Shown here piece after piece: positions 20,580 to 32,687 of a stretch of 64,000 nucleotides of DNA. The notes beneath the pieces were generated by a model. That model was not told where the DNA came from, did not search any database, and was given only the letters and a program-made list of their open reading frames with translations. The DNA is from Dactylis glomerata (lineage: Eukaryota > Streptophyta > Magnoliopsida > Poales > Poaceae), in assembly GCA_007115705.1 (NCBI GenBank), contig QXEO01000143.1, forward strand, positions 4,075,434-4,139,433. Direction: 5' to 3'. A program made the translations under genes and the position numbers. Every line of letters begins with the position of its first letter. Positions within the stretch are counted from its first letter, which is position 1.

Positions 20580-22869
20580 ATGGATCAAGATATGGATTTG
20601 ACGATCGGAAGTCTAAATTTTCGCATCGAGTCACTAGGTTCGATTCGCCTTTCAGATCCGACGAAACCGGATCCGTGGGCAAGTGAGCCCGAGACAATAG
20701 CAATGACGGAATCATCAGAAGGCTCTTCCAGCGAGGTAAACTCGCCGATCAGCTTGGCAGAAGCAGAAGAAAGAAACATCGCAGGAGGCGACGAAACTAC
20801 GCAAAATCTCGACTTAGAAGCGCAACTCAAAGATCTCATGATCTACCACGACGACACCTCAGATCAATCAACAGACACCTGGAAGACAGGATTAGAACTT
20901 TCTGAATATGACAATTCAATCTTCTCAAGTTACAATGGAAAACTCGACAACCGATGCCAGATACTTGCCATCACAGAAGACAATTCAGAAGAACTCGACG
21001 AAAACAACAATCCGGTGCTTAATCCAGCAAACATAAACAGAGGAGCAAACCACTTAGCAGAAGGAGAAACCGCAGACTCTCTCACAACAAGGGAAAAAGT
21101 TCGACTATCAGTCGATGAGTGAAAAACAATCAAAACAGCCGTAGAGCACGGCACGCCAATACCAACAAATTCCAGCAAAAACATGCTTTTGTGATACCAT
21201 TACGCCCTAAGGCAGCAGGCGAAGCAATTAGCAAAGGAGAGGATTGAAATACAGAAAAGGAAGGACTCAGCTATTGCAGCAAGCGACGCTGCTCGCAGAG
21301 CACGTAGCGACGCATCATACACAAACAGAAGGCATCATCGACATGGATCAAGATACGAAAATCTCGAGTACTCAGAAAGACAAAGCATCTCCAAAAACCT
21401 CGACTCGTCTTTCCTATCGGTCGACGAGCAAGGAAACATTATACCAAAAACTCCTGAGGCAGCACTGATGGCAGCTCAAGCATACCTATATACAACACGA
21501 CCAAATCCACGAGACCCGAGGGAAAGCACTAAATGGGTTGAAGATGGTAGGCAACAAATTATCAGCAAAAGAGGAGGCGCATCGCAACAAAGGAACCCAT
21601 AAATCGAGATCACCACGCCGTCACAACAGTCCTCGGCATAAAAATGGAAGTCGACGATCTAGGACGCCGTCACCAGGACGATACAACAGTCCAAAGAACA
21701 AGGGAGCCCGACGATCCAGAACTCCTAATAGAACGCATGACCACGAAGATGATGAAAAGGGGATGGGGGCGCCATGCTTTACCCGTAGGGTTCGCATCAC
21801 GCCAGTACCCAAAGGTTTCAAACTACCGCATGACCAGCAAAAATACGACGGATCTCAGGAGCCACAGTCATGGCTTTCAGACTACCTACAAGCAGTGTAA
21901 ATATTAGGAGAAACCAGGGAAACAGCAATGCAAAGCTTGCAACTACACCTCACCAGCGCAGCAAGGTCATGGTTAAGAAAACTAGGCAAGGAAACAATTG
22001 GAAGTTGGGAGGAGCTCACAAAACAATTTACGAGTAACTTCAAGTTGACATGCAAGCGGCCAGCATCCATAGAAGAAGTCAAAACCTGCGTGTAGCAACG
22101 CGGGGAGACATTAAGGGCATACATCCAAAGGTGGAGTATAATCAAAAATTCGACAGTCGAAGTCTCGGATGAAATAGCAATAGACGCATTCATAGTCGGG
22201 TTACGACGAGGAGACCTAGTCGAAGAGATGGGCAGGATCAAGCTGAAAGCAGTATCAGATCTAATGGATGTAGCAAATAGATTTGCAGATGGAGAAGATG
22301 CGTGCAACAATAAGCGCACGCGATCACCAGAGGATGATAGAGGAAACAGATATGGAGGTCAACAAAGAAGATCCCGCAATTACGACAACTACGACTCTCA
22401 CAGCCAAGTAGCCGCAGGATACAAAGATAACAGCTACCAAAGCAATGACCGTAAAAGTTCGGGATACCGTAGCTACGGCAAAGAAGACTACAAAAAGTTT
22501 CAACCAAGGGAGTCCAGAGAGTACAACCCGTCACCAGAAGATATGCTCAACGGACCATGTCATATTCATTCTGCGTTTGTCGATGGGAAGCGAGTATCTA
22601 GACACGCAATGAAAGATTGTACTACGTTCTTGAAATTGCAGGAAGCAGCACTCAACAAGCAAGCCGAGGCAAAACGGCAAGGATACGAAGGAAACACGAA
22701 CAACGCACCTGCAACCCAACAAGGAAACAGTGGAGCTCCTAAGAGCCAAGATCAACCAAACCAGGGACGCGACGACGATGAAGGATATGTTCCATCTAAG
22801 GGGCACATTACAGCAATGATACAGCCAATGCCCAAGTCGAACAAAGAGGAGAAAAGCATAACCCGATAA
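20580..22869 (+). pseudogene. Element D gag, frameshifted
   Basis: An acidic N-terminal stretch (ATG 20580 to stop 21120) is followed by Arg/Ser-rich and RS-repeat-like sequence at 21,540-21,740 in another frame. A retrotransposon gag core follows at about 21,810-22,290, with recognisable blocks LQLHLTSAARSWLRKL and DLVEEMGRIKLKAVSDLM. The last open part (22228-22869) is rich in charged and Asn/Gln residues. Several stops and frame changes show that this copy cannot make an intact Gag. A CX2C zinc knuckle was not found. Confidence 0.8.
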
Positions 22870-22899
22870 GTCAACCTCACAATAACTTCACCTCCAGCA

Positions 22900-23598
22900 A
22901 CAACAGAATACCTGCACTGGTCAGAGCAACCCATAGAATTTAGCAGAGATGATCACCCAGCAACAGTACCTTGGCTAGGAAACGCGCCCTTGGTACTCAA
23001 GGCTCAAATTGGGACCTATGATGTCGACAGAATATTCATGGATGCAGGAAGTGGGATAAATCTTATATACGCAAAGACCTTACGGGCAATGCACATTTCA
23101 TTGGAGTTCCTGAAACCAACTGACTGCTCCTTTCATGGAATAGTCCCAGGAAGTGCTAACTATCCACTTGGTCGAATAGCACTCAACGTTTGTTTTGGAA
23201 ATCGACAAAACTACAGAAGGGAGAAACTCGACTTCGAAGTCATGGACTGGCCATCACAATATCATGCGATCCTCGGGAGACCCGCGTTTTCGTGATTCAT
23301 GGTAGTACCTCACTACACTTACCTAGTACTAAAAATGCCAGGACCCAAAGGAATTATTACAGTAAAAGGAAGTTTCGAGTTATCAGATTTATGCGACAAG
23401 GAGTTTCATAAGATGGCCCAAAATTTTGGCATGATGGCAAGCTACGGAGAACCCGACTGCAAAGCAAAAAGGACGACTACAGAAGCGACACGGCAACTCG
23501 AAGGAAACCCTAAGGAGCCAGAAGTAAAGAAACCTCAGGTACAGCTACCCGAACAAGAGAAGACTACAGAAGAAGAAGAGAAGACTCAAGCAACATAG
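22900..23598 (+). pseudogene. Element D aspartic protease region
   Basis: A retropepsin-like domain is visible: FMDAGSGINLIYAKTL holds the active-site Asp, and YHAILGRPAF is the conserved C-terminal block. A TGA at 23293-23295 interrupts it just after RPAFS. The same frame family continues with the MPGPKGIITVKGSFE block and a Glu/Lys-rich tail to 23598. No reverse transcriptase follows, so D cannot copy itself. Confidence 0.82.
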
Positions 23599-23890
23599 GA
23601 GACAAGACATACAAATTAGTTGAGTAGGAAAATAAGGCTGTAAAAGCCACGAGTTATTCTAGGGCAATGCCCTCTAGATCCAGAACACAGGTCACTGGCC
23701 GGATCTCTTGGGTCATCCCATGTATCTTACATTACAAAGTATAATAAAGACAAGTTCCTCACATTCGAGTTTACATGTCTAAACGCGGCAAACACCAACA
23801 CCCACAAAACGCCTTGAGTACAAAAAAATCCCTCGGGCAATAGCCCAGGGAAAAACGCTCTCGCGAATCGTAAAAATACATACATCAAAA

Positions 23891-24871
23891 CTACGGCGCA
23901 GGCGGATCTGAGTCATCCACATTAAAAGGATTCAAGTAATGGTACTCGTGGAAAAACCTTGCATCCTCTTGCAGTAACCTTGAGATGATCCTTTTCGCTG
24001 GCTCTAGTGTCGCATCCATATGAACTCCAACCGTAGCTTGTCCTGGAGGCAAACTCTGGGACATGCGGTCATAATCAAGTCTCGGATGCCACTTTCGCAT
24101 CCATCCAAGAGCAAAATTAGCACCAGCAATCAAGTTCAGTTTTATAAGGAGATGAACCCGCTGGCTCGTCCGGAAAGTTTCGAGTAGTTGCCTAAAATCC
24201 CTCGGCATAACATTGCGAGGCAACATGACAGAGTACATGGTTGTCAGTGACATGCGACAACCATCAACAGCCTTGCCAATATGCTGTGCGCGATCCTAAA
24301 GAAGCACGATGGCGCGACAGCGACGGAGATTCGACCACAAGCTCTCAGTCCCTTGAGCAGATTTTTGAAGAGCAACGATCCACTCAGAAACCCGGCGCAA
24401 TTCGCCAGAAAGATCAAGGCAAGTACCTACGGTGCAAGTAACAAGTTAGCACGCAGCAAGCCAGAGCAAAGACAAAGAGAAGAGGCTCTCCAAAGACTTA
24501 CATAGTAGCATCTCGCAAACAGATTCGATGATACCAATCAGAAAAGATTCGCATTCCTCAAAATGCGCAATTTTAGCCATGAGACTCGACACTTCATTTT
24601 CAAGATTGCACACTTGTTTCATCAGCTCATGGGACTTACCGGCCTTGTCTAAAGCAATTTGCGCCTGGCGCTTTATCAAGGATAGACGGCTCTCAAGATC
24701 CGAAATCCTCGATGAATATTCCTCACATCGACAGAAAGAACAAGGAGGCGAAGAAGTTCCGGAGTCGAACATGCTAACAGGAGATAAAGCCCAGCTACGA
24801 CCCGATGATTCACCAGTAGGCACAAGCTGGAAGTCAAGCAAAAAAGAAGACATACATCTCAGAAACATCAT
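23891..24871 (-). pseudogene. Antisense gene segment of element D, coiled-coil and C-terminal domain
   Basis: Two coding blocks on the minus strand read in order. The first (about 24,830-24,480) has heptad-like Leu/Ala spacing (SRISDLESRLSLIKRQ, VCNLENEVSSLMAKI). The second (about 24,430-23,891) ends in a stop at 23891 and carries an alpha-helical block around ANFALGWMRKWHPRLDYD. An intron-like gap lies between, and there is one stop near 24,296. I recognise the pattern of the 3' end of the antisense genes found in Tat-type Gypsy elements. It is either the end of the gene at 27747-25021 by alternative splicing or a partly duplicated second gene. Confidence 0.5.
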
Positions 24872-25020
24872 TCAATCCAAGCACTTCATAAACAGGAAGA
24901 TATTTACAACAAGTGCAAAAGCCCCTTGACTAGTTCTCGGGCAAAGTACAAATTAGAAGTTCACCGCAGCAAAGAAGCAAAGATTACAAAGAAAGACTAA
25001 AACTACACCACCTCAGCATC

Positions 25021-27747
25021 CTATTCCGGGGCAGGTGACGTAGACGTGGCAGCAGCCCCTAGAGGAGGCATTGTCACGCCAGAGGAAGGAGTCGAAGAAG
25101 CAGGCGCAGAAGTTGAAGAAGCCGCCGAAGGTGAAATAATCGACATGGTACCTGACGCGTACTTCTTTGCCTTTTCAAAGAAACCTCGCAGCTCAGATAG
25201 AGGCCAACCGCGGAAGGAGCTTACCTTCTCCCAGTCAACCTCTTCGCCATGGGCATAAACAAGGGCGATGGCCCCCTCTGCACCCTGCTTTACGGAACGG
25301 CCCTTCAAAAGAAGAATAGGATCTTTAGGAGTGTCAAAAGCCTTGACGAGCTTCTTCAAGTCAGAATTTTCAATATCCGCCCTTTGCTTGGGCCACAACC
25401 CAATGGAAATCCGTGTAAGCACACGGCTAGCCAATTCGAAGATCCCCTGGATGGAAATCCAGTTCGCCTCCAGCAGACTAACTGCAGCCATAAGAGAGTC
25501 ATTGTCTGGTTGCGCAGAAGCCGAAGGAATCCCGGTATGTTCTATACAGTCAAGGAAACAAAGACACATCAGTGGAGTATAAGAATAAGTAACCCAAACA
25601 AAAGAAAAGGAAAAGGCATGGTATTTACCTCCAGCAAGAACCGACATCTTATTAAGACGTAAAGCCATGGCTTGATCTCGCTGAGTCCGCTCTTTCTTCA
25701 AATCAGCAAGGGATTTCTCCATTTTCTTCGCCTTATCCAGTGCTGATTTAGAGGACTTCTCAGCATTGGTTTTGGCAATAGTGGCAGTGTCAAAAGCTCT
25801 CCTGGAGGCCTCGAGTTCAGCTTCCAGGGACAAAATACGAGCATTAGCCGTCGCCAAGGCATCTATAGTAAAAACAGGGAAAAATGAGTATGATAAAGAA
25901 GCCAAGAAAGGTGCTTGAGGCAAGCAAACTAAAGGGAAAAAGAGTACCTTCGGAAGCTTTAGCAGCTTTCAAATACTCGGCACATTCAGTGCCCAAAGTG
26001 ACAAATTTCTTCATCAAGATCTGTCAAGGAAAAAGAACGTAAGCATAACGATCAAGCGAGGAACAAAAGGCAAAGACAGAAAGATCATCACGCACATCAT
26101 CATGAGAGCTCCTGGACTCATGGGGTTCAAGGGAAATGTCGGCTCCTTTCGATTTCTTTAAACGCTTGGCGCTCCGAGCCACAGGAACCTTTTTGATAGA
26201 AGCTCTGGGAGCCTTTGGGGATTTTGCGGCAGGCTCAACTTCCTGCACAGGGGACTCGTCAGCAGTTATATTTTCAGTAGAAGGAGCAGTGGTAGCATCC
26301 CTTTTTGGGTCCTCGTCGTCACTGCAAAGGAAAGCCAAAGGAAAGAAATCTTACACAAACTCGAAAGAAAGAAGACAAGTAAAAAAGCATAGAGTTGGCA
26401 AAATGCTTACGAGTCCAGGAGATCGAAAAGTTCTACTCCCCCTTCTAGAACAGGGGCTTCCCCGGCCACAGTCCTCTGAACAGAGGTACTCGAAGAAGCA
26501 AGCTCCTCAACGCGCTTCCTCTTCTTGTCCACGCCAAGATCTTCAGAAAGGGCAGGAGGAGGCAAAGTCGTCGAACTGGTCTCTTCTTGTGATTCTTCGG
26601 CATCATCTCCGTCCTGAATCTCCTCAGCCTCGTAGGCTTCGGGGGCAGCAGCAACTAGATCCGCCAGAATAGGTCCTTCCTCGGGAAGAGGTGGACGCGA
26701 AACAAGGAATTGATGGGTCTGTAAATAAATAAGTCAACAAAACTATCAAGATAAGCAGACTAGCAGTAGCAGGAAAATGAAAAGGCAAAGGTTGATGTAC
26801 AAATAGAACATACCACGGGCAAGGGGTGTTTGGAGTCAAAATGATTAGCGGCCAATTCCACAATCTCATGATTTTAGTAAGAGTGGTAAGAGCTCTGACC
26901 CGCTTGTCGACATCTTTTTTCTCCATCCGATCTTCACATACTCGAGAAGAATCTCCCAAGCCAGAAAAGGTCCAAAGCTTGGAAAGTCGGTGTTGCAGGG
27001 GTTGAACTCGACATTATATGAAAAACGCCATGAGTTGGGTACCCGACAATGCGCCTCCTCTACCTCCTTTTAGAGCTTGGATGCGGGTCAGGAGTGGGGC
27101 AATCCCCTCCATCTCAACATCTGTGGGGAGTGAATCCCACGATGTCAATTTCTTCAAATCCTAGGAGGCATCAAAGGGGGCCAGGCCGTACTCGTCAGAG
27201 GAGGAGACCTTACGGTCTTTGATGTAAAACCATTTGGTCCTCCAACCTTGTACTGATGCAGCCATAGAAAATTCCAGGTATTGAGATTCAGCACGAACTG
27301 AGATGACAGCTCCGCCCAGCTCAGGTTTTTTGATAAAGAGACGCTGGGGCGGAGCCGAAAGAGGGACCTCCAGAGAATAAAATGGGGTTCGATCCCCAAA
27401 AATGACTCGCAAAGAGTTATAAAGCAGGGGATATGAAGAAGGGAATTTGGTGTGAGCTGATGAAGCTGTACACCGTACACATAAAGAAGCCCACGAAGGA
27501 ACTCGTGGGCAGGAAGAGAAAGACCTCGCAGAAGGAAAGCATGAAACATCGCCTGGAAGTCGCTTTTGGGCTTGGGGATCCGCTCTGTGCTAGGGAAAAT
27601 GATTGAGTCACTATCGGAGATGAGGCCGTCCGCCTTGGCCTTGTCCAGCTCCTTCTGCGTGAAAATAGAAGGTACCCAGCTCGTAGCGGCATGCGTAGCC
27701 TTCCCCTTGACCATCTTATTCTTCTTCGCCAAATGCTTCACGCGCAT
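25021..27747 (-). pseudogene. Antisense multi-exon gene of element D, 'putative gypsy type transposon' domain protein
   Basis: Minus strand, ATG at 27747, stop at 25021. The first block holds a conserved domain that databases call putative gypsy-type transposon (PF04195 as I remember it), seen in FHAFLLRGLSLPAHEFLRG and VYGVQLHQLTPNS. A frame change near 27,390 is followed by AVISVRAESQYLEF and SVQGWRTKWFYIKD in the next frame. Later exons look spliced: an acidic exon (about 26,642-26,412), a Lys-rich basic exon (26,323 to about 26,097), a coiled-coil exon (about 25,862-25,632) and a C-terminal exon from about 25,548 with a Ser/Ala/Pro tail. Splice-like GT/AG bases are visible at several edges. 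The function is unknown. With the frameshift this copy is probably dead. Confidence 0.65.
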
Positions 27748-27860
27748 CTACAATTTGCGCACGGGGGCTATGCAGAAGGTCGGAAGTGCACAAAGACTGC
27801 AGCAATGGCGGCGGCGGCGGAAGCAATGAGCTGGTAAACAGTACAATTCCCCACTCTCCC

Positions 27861-27870
27861 CTTATATACC
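27861..27870 (-). promoter_or_regulatory. TATA box for the antisense gene of element D
   Basis: On the minus strand it reads GGTATATAAG, about 115 bases before the ATG at 27747. The leader between is rich in GCC triplets. Position and sequence fit an RNA polymerase II core promoter independent of the LTR. Confidence 0.6.
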
Positions 27871-28165
27871 TTCTCGGTGAAGGAACGTGGGCTGAGACAT
27901 GGTGCAATGAGAGGAAACGGCAGCCCACTAACGGGCGGGGAAAATATGAAATTACCGCGCTGCCCATGAAATGGTCAGCGCTCAGTCAAACTGACGTATA
28001 CTGAGATTTGGCTAGTGACGTCATGAAGCAGTTGCAAGACCAACGATAACGTGACATATGTGTATATGCGAAGAATATTGGGTATGTTGGTTTGCGAGTA
28101 AAGAATGAAAGGGAATACGACAAAAGTAAGATGTCAACAGTAAAGGGGTCAGTCCTGGAGTCTAT

Positions 28166-28371
28166 ACCCAAAAATATTCGACTATAGCCTCGGGGGCTAC
28201 TACCATCGGGAGCGCTGAGCGCGCACCCGACGATATTATCATTAAAAAATTCTAATATGAAGGTTACAGGTGAGTACAATATACTTGAGCCTATACTCGA
28301 AAAATGAATTCTTCGACTATAGCCTCGGGGGCTACTCCCATCGGGAGCGCTGGGCGCGCACCCGATGATGT
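28166..28371 (+). repeat. Tandem repeat in element D 3' region, about 135-bp period
   Basis: Two units share CCTCGGGGGCTAC, then a block with ATCGGGAGCGCTG and GCGCGCACCCGA (first unit about 28187-28232, second about 28322-28367). A third partial unit begins near 28,424. Each unit contains GGGGGCTAC, resembling the true polypurine tract TAGGGGCTAC at 28997-29006. Confidence 0.75.
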
Positions 28372-29006
28372 TTATTCATGAGTACTGGAGCAAGGAAAGC
28401 GAAAAAAGAATTGATGAATGTCATTACTCCCATCGGGAGCGAGTTTTTTATAAATCATGGTTATACAACCCGAATATTTTGTGTGCCGGATCAGTTAAAC
28501 AAGACTGTGACATATGATTCTCGAGTTGCGTCATCGCGACAAAACTTGAATGCCGTGATTGAAATATATCGCGAAGGTAAGACCCCGGGATCCGTCCTAT
28601 GTGGCCCGGTATATGCACATGGATGCGCTCTGCTGGTATGAATCCGTGTCTACGACGCAAAGAAAAATCCTGGTGGATGCACTGGGTACCCTGAGAACCA
28701 CTGGGATTCATCCTTTGTAAGTCCTAAATGCGGCAAAAGAATGGGTTTGACCGGTTTCCCAAATTCAAGTCCAAGGGGATTGAATTTGAAGTAGGTGACA
28801 AGTATCTGTTCCGGCAGTTAACTGGCCTCCTGATCCGTCAGAGTTGTCAGGCTTGTTCATCAAAACCCCTTGCGAAATATTATAACGAAAATAAGTCGAA
28901 AGACCAAGTCGAAGATTTGAAGAAGTCGAAGAAATGATCAAATTGAAGATTTAAAGATTAGAGATTCAACCCGAATCTGCAATTCTGGTAGAATCTTAGG
29001 GGCTAC

Positions 29007-29341
29007 TGACAAGGGTATAAATAATAGAGCCCGTCAGTTGAGTACCCCTGAGGCCCGTTAAGCAAGGCCCAATTCTAATACTAGTCGAAATATGATTTCT
29101 TACCGTATGTCGATATTGTAATCTGTATCGGATCCTACCCGATCCTCGAGACCTGGCCACCTATATATAGGGGCCAGGAGGGGACGGTAAAGGACAGATT
29201 GAAAGCAAGCCAGGTTCTGCACCCACATTTACTTTCATAGCCACCTTGTTTGACTGAGTTTACCTTCGAGTTCATCCGACGCCCTATCTCCCCGATCCTA
29301 AGTCCTTCATTTAGGACATTTGTCGAGTTAACCCCTCGTCA
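29007..29341 (+). repeat. 3' LTR of element D (335 bp)
   Basis: It starts directly after TAGGGGCTAC and ends CTCGTCA, followed by the TSD copy CTAGG. It has the same length as the 5' LTR and about ten differences from it. Confidence 0.92.
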
Positions 29342-30562
29342 CTAGGTAAACAAATTACAATTGGGCAATTGATAGATTAAAGATAACGTGATATGTCGAG
29401 AGGATCACTATGAGATTTACTCTGGACATTACAACAAGATACATAGACCGCCATCCAACTGCATCTATGACTAATAATCCACTTGTGGCGAATCAATCCG
29501 AGAACTCTGCAAGTATTAAGTTGTGAACAACAGATAACTGGTATTAAGTTGTGAACAACAGATAACTGCATTAAGCAAAGTGTGTAATGTAAACAAAGCA
29601 TATGCCCTTGGGCATATGAATGTTGTTTTCTCCCTAGTGGCAATAGCACATCTACAACCTTAGAGGTTTCTGTCACTCCCCTAGATTAAATAGAGGCATG
29701 AACCCAACTATCGAGCATAAATACCCGCTCTTGGAGTCACTAGTATCTACTCGGCCAAGATAGCTACTAACAACGGAGAGCATGCAAGATCATAAACAAC
29801 ATAGAGATAACATAAGATAATATTCAGCACATTAACTCAATCATAACACCAATATTCATCGGATCCCAACAAACACAACATGTAGAATTACATAACGGTG
29901 ATCTCGATCATGTAAGGCAGCTCACGAGATCTAAACATGAAGCACATGGTGGAGAAGACAACCAACTAGCTACTGCTATGGATCCATAGTCCAAGGTAGA
30001 CTACTCACTCATCGCACCGGAGGCAAGCATGGCGATGAAGAAGACCTCCGATGGCGATTCTCCTCTCCGGCAGGGTGCCGGGAAGAGCTTTTGGACCCTC
30101 CCGATCTCGGGTCGACGACGGCGGCGGATCGCGATATGTTTCTGGAAAAGTGATCAGGTGTTTAGGTTTTTCCCGTCGGGGGGTCTTTATAGACGAAGGG
30201 GCAGCGTCAAAAGTGGACCAGGTGGCCCTCACCATAGGGCGGCGCAGCCAAGGCCTAGGCCACGCCCCCTGGTGGTGAGGCCGCCTCCTGGTTCCTTTCC
30301 GTCTCCTCTTCGTTTCTCTGGAAGCTTCGGTAAATTTTTGGATGTTCGGCTTTTGTTTCGTCCAATTCCGAGAATATTTCCCGTGTAACTTTTCTGAAAC
30401 ACAAAAACAGCAGAAAATAGGGAACTGGCACTGTGGCATCTCGTTAATAGGTTAGTTCCGGAAAATGCATAAAAACGCCACAAAGTGTAACGAAACACTA
30501 AGCAAAAAGTGTAAAAACAAGCATGGAGCATCAAAAATTATAGGTACGTTTGAGACGTATCA
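29342..30562 (-). repeat. Element C 5' LTR, second piece
   Basis: It continues the C LTR after D and ends GACGTATCA at 30562, followed by the TSD AGGAT. A TATA-like CTATAAAGAC (minus) lies near 30185-30193. Confidence 0.9.
29513..29568. repeat. 28-bp tandem duplication in the C 5' LTR
   Basis: Two perfect 28-base copies abut (29513-29540 and 29541-29568). The other LTRs of the family have a single copy, so this is a private duplication of this LTR. Confidence 0.85.
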
Positions 30563-30567
30563 AGGAT

Positions 30568-31278
30568 CCAGTGGGGTTTGCTGCAGGGGCGCACACATGT
30601 GCACAGGTAGGCGATGACGTGGCGGCGGGTGGTTGGACCAGTGAGTTGGGCGCTGTCGGGACAGAAGGGGACAATGCAGCAGAGAGCGGCGACGTGGCCG
30701 CACCTTGTTGGGCCGGAGCCGCACCAACACGTGCGGACAAGGTCATTGCCTCAGGATCGCTGGCATCCGATGCTGGGTCTGAGGAGAGGACAAGATCCTC
30801 CTTGGGGTCAGGAGCATAGGAGTCCGGGCGGGCAGGAGAATGTTCTCCAGAATCCACCTCGGAGTCTGTGCGGCTATCTTTTTTAGGGTGATCTTCAGAA
30901 GATGATTGTGGCATCATGGGAGCTCCGTTTGGAGCAGGATTTTCACCAGAAGCCGTATTTTCCTGTGGAGCATCAAATAGAGAAATAGTGACAGGCACAA
31001 TAGTAGGCATATGATCATCAATATTAGGTACACGCTCATGTGGATTATCGGTAGGAAGGAGCAAGATTTGTTGTTTGAGAAGGGCACCGGCATTAGGATG
31101 GAGACCTTGGAAAGGGAAAACATTTTCATCAAATACAACATCATGAGATATGTAAACGTGTCCTGTAGAGACATCAAGACATTTGACTCCTTTATGCAAG
31201 GGACTATATCCGAGAAAGACACACCGTTTAGAGCGAAAAGTAACCTTGCGTGTATTATATGGACGAAGGTTAGGCCAA
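30568..31278 (-). pseudogene. Copia E integrase C-terminus and linker
   Basis: The minus-strand frame begins at the solo LTR junction with the Copia block WPNLRPYNTRKVTFRSK, then CVFLGYS and DVVFDENVFPF, typical of the region just after the integrase core. A long Pro/Ser/Asp/Ala-rich linker follows, up to the AGGAT junction with element C. The frame is open across this block and continues in frame into the reverse transcriptase block beyond C. Confidence 0.85.
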
Positions 31279-32687
31279 TGATATGTTGCAAACGTATCTA
31301 TAATTTTTGATGCTCCATGCTTGTTTTACACCAATTGCTTTATATTTTTTTACACTTCATGGCATTTTATGCATTTTCTAGAACTAATCTATTAACAAGA
31401 TGCCACAGTGCCAGTTCCTGTTTTCTGCTGTTTTTCTATTCTAGATTTTTACCAAAGGAAATATTCTCGGAATTGGACGAAACAAAAGCCAAAGTCCTAT
31501 TTTTCTAACATGAAGATGGAGTCCAAAGGGGAGAAGGAGATGAGCCGGGAGGCGGCCACACCATGTCATGGCGTGGGCCCACCTCTGGCCGCACCACCAT
31601 ATGGTGTGGGCCCCTCGGGCGTCCACCGACCTTGCCCTTCCTCCTATATATTGCCCCCGATGTGAAAACCCTAAGTAAGGAAGCCTCCATCCATGAAAAG
31701 TTCCGCAACACCGTCGCCATCGAAGACAAGTTTTGGGGGGGGGGGGACAAAAATCTCTGTTCCGGCACCCTGCCGGGACAGGGAATTGCCCCCGGAGCCA
31801 TCTCCATCGACTCTACCGCCATCTTCATCATTGTTGCCGACTCCCATGATGAGGAGGTAGTAGTTCTTCCTCGAGGCTGAGGGCTCTACCGGTAGCTATG
31901 TGGTTTATCTCTCTCCCATGGTGTGATCTTTATGTGATCATGTGCTTTGTAATCTAGTTGAATAAGTATATGTTACTCTTCATCTATCCTTGTCCCACTG
32001 TGTGAAGGTGATAGTGTGTGCACCGTGTGTGGATCTTAGGCTAAAGATTACAAAAATACTTATCATGAGTTATAATTTGAGTTGGATGTCTCTATGAAAT
32101 TGTGGTGTTTGTCTGGAACCATCTAGTGCGCTCAAGGTGACAGTGTGGGGTTATCTAGATGGGGAATGCGAACTTTAAGGAGTGCTTTTATAGCCCTGCG
32201 CGGTGAATTGGTGTTCGTTATCCAACCAGAGAGTAGTTCAGGGTAGCATAGTGAAGAAAATATATTTATGTATTAAATTATGATATCATTGTTGAGAGTG
32301 TCCACTAGTGACAGTATGATCCCTAGGCCTTGTTTCTAAGCATTGAAACACCGTTTACAACCAGTTTTGCTACATGTTTGCTTGCTGCCATTTTTATTTC
32401 AGATTGCAATTACCACTTATAATCATCCATATTACTTGTATTTCACTATCACTTCACCGAACTAGTGCACCTATACACCTGACAAGTGTATTGGGTGTGT
32501 TGGGGACACAGGAGACTTCTTATATCTTAATTGCAGGGTTGCTTGAGAGGAATATCATTGACCTCTTCCTCCCTGAGTTTGATAAACCTTGGGTGATTCA
32601 CTTAAGGGAAACTTGTTGTTGTTCTACAAATCTCTGCACTTGGAGGCCCAATACTGTCTACAAGAATAGAAGCGTACGTAGATATCA
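31279..32687 (+). repeat. Solo LTR G of a related Gypsy family (1,409 bp)
   Basis: It begins TGATATGTTGCAAACG and ends GTAGATATCA, and is flanked by the perfect TSD GCCAA (31274-31278 and 32688-32692). The first 60 bases resemble the LTR start of A/B/C; the rest diverges. It contains an 11-base G run near 31735. No internal element sequence is present, so it is the product of LTR-LTR recombination. It sits inside the integrase frame of Copia E. Confidence 0.9.

Larger units (their letters stand above)
20084..29341 (+). mobile_element. Non-autonomous Gypsy (Tat/RIRE2-like) element D with antisense genes (9,258 bp)
   Basis: Both LTRs are 335 bp and begin TGACAAGG and end CTCGTCA. The flanks are CTGGG and CTAGG, a TSD with one change. 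About ten substitutions between the LTRs by eye (about 3%) suggest an insertion of the order of one million years ago at the usual grass rate. Order: 5' LTR, primer site, gag, protease, no polymerase or integrase, then genes on the minus strand, tandem repeats, polypurine tract, 3' LTR. The layout resembles what I know of Tat-lineage elements and their non-autonomous partners (for example Dasheng with RIRE2). Confidence 0.88.
7960..30562 (-). mobile_element. Gypsy element C, non-autonomous, carrying nested B and D
   Basis: Both ends are flanked by AGGAT (7955-7959 and 30563-30567). After removing B (8231-15319 plus one TSD copy) and D (20084-29341 plus one TSD copy), what remains is an element of about 6.2 kb. 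It has 3' LTR, noncoding block 16180-18821, a 197-residue ORF, primer site and 5' LTR, all on the minus strand. It has no gag, protease, polymerase or integrase and would need proteins from another element to move. Confidence 0.9.

Noticed and set aside
30550..30886. Plus-strand frames around the C/E junction
   Set aside because: These are antisense shadows of the Copia E linker, which has clear homology and frame continuity on the minus strand.
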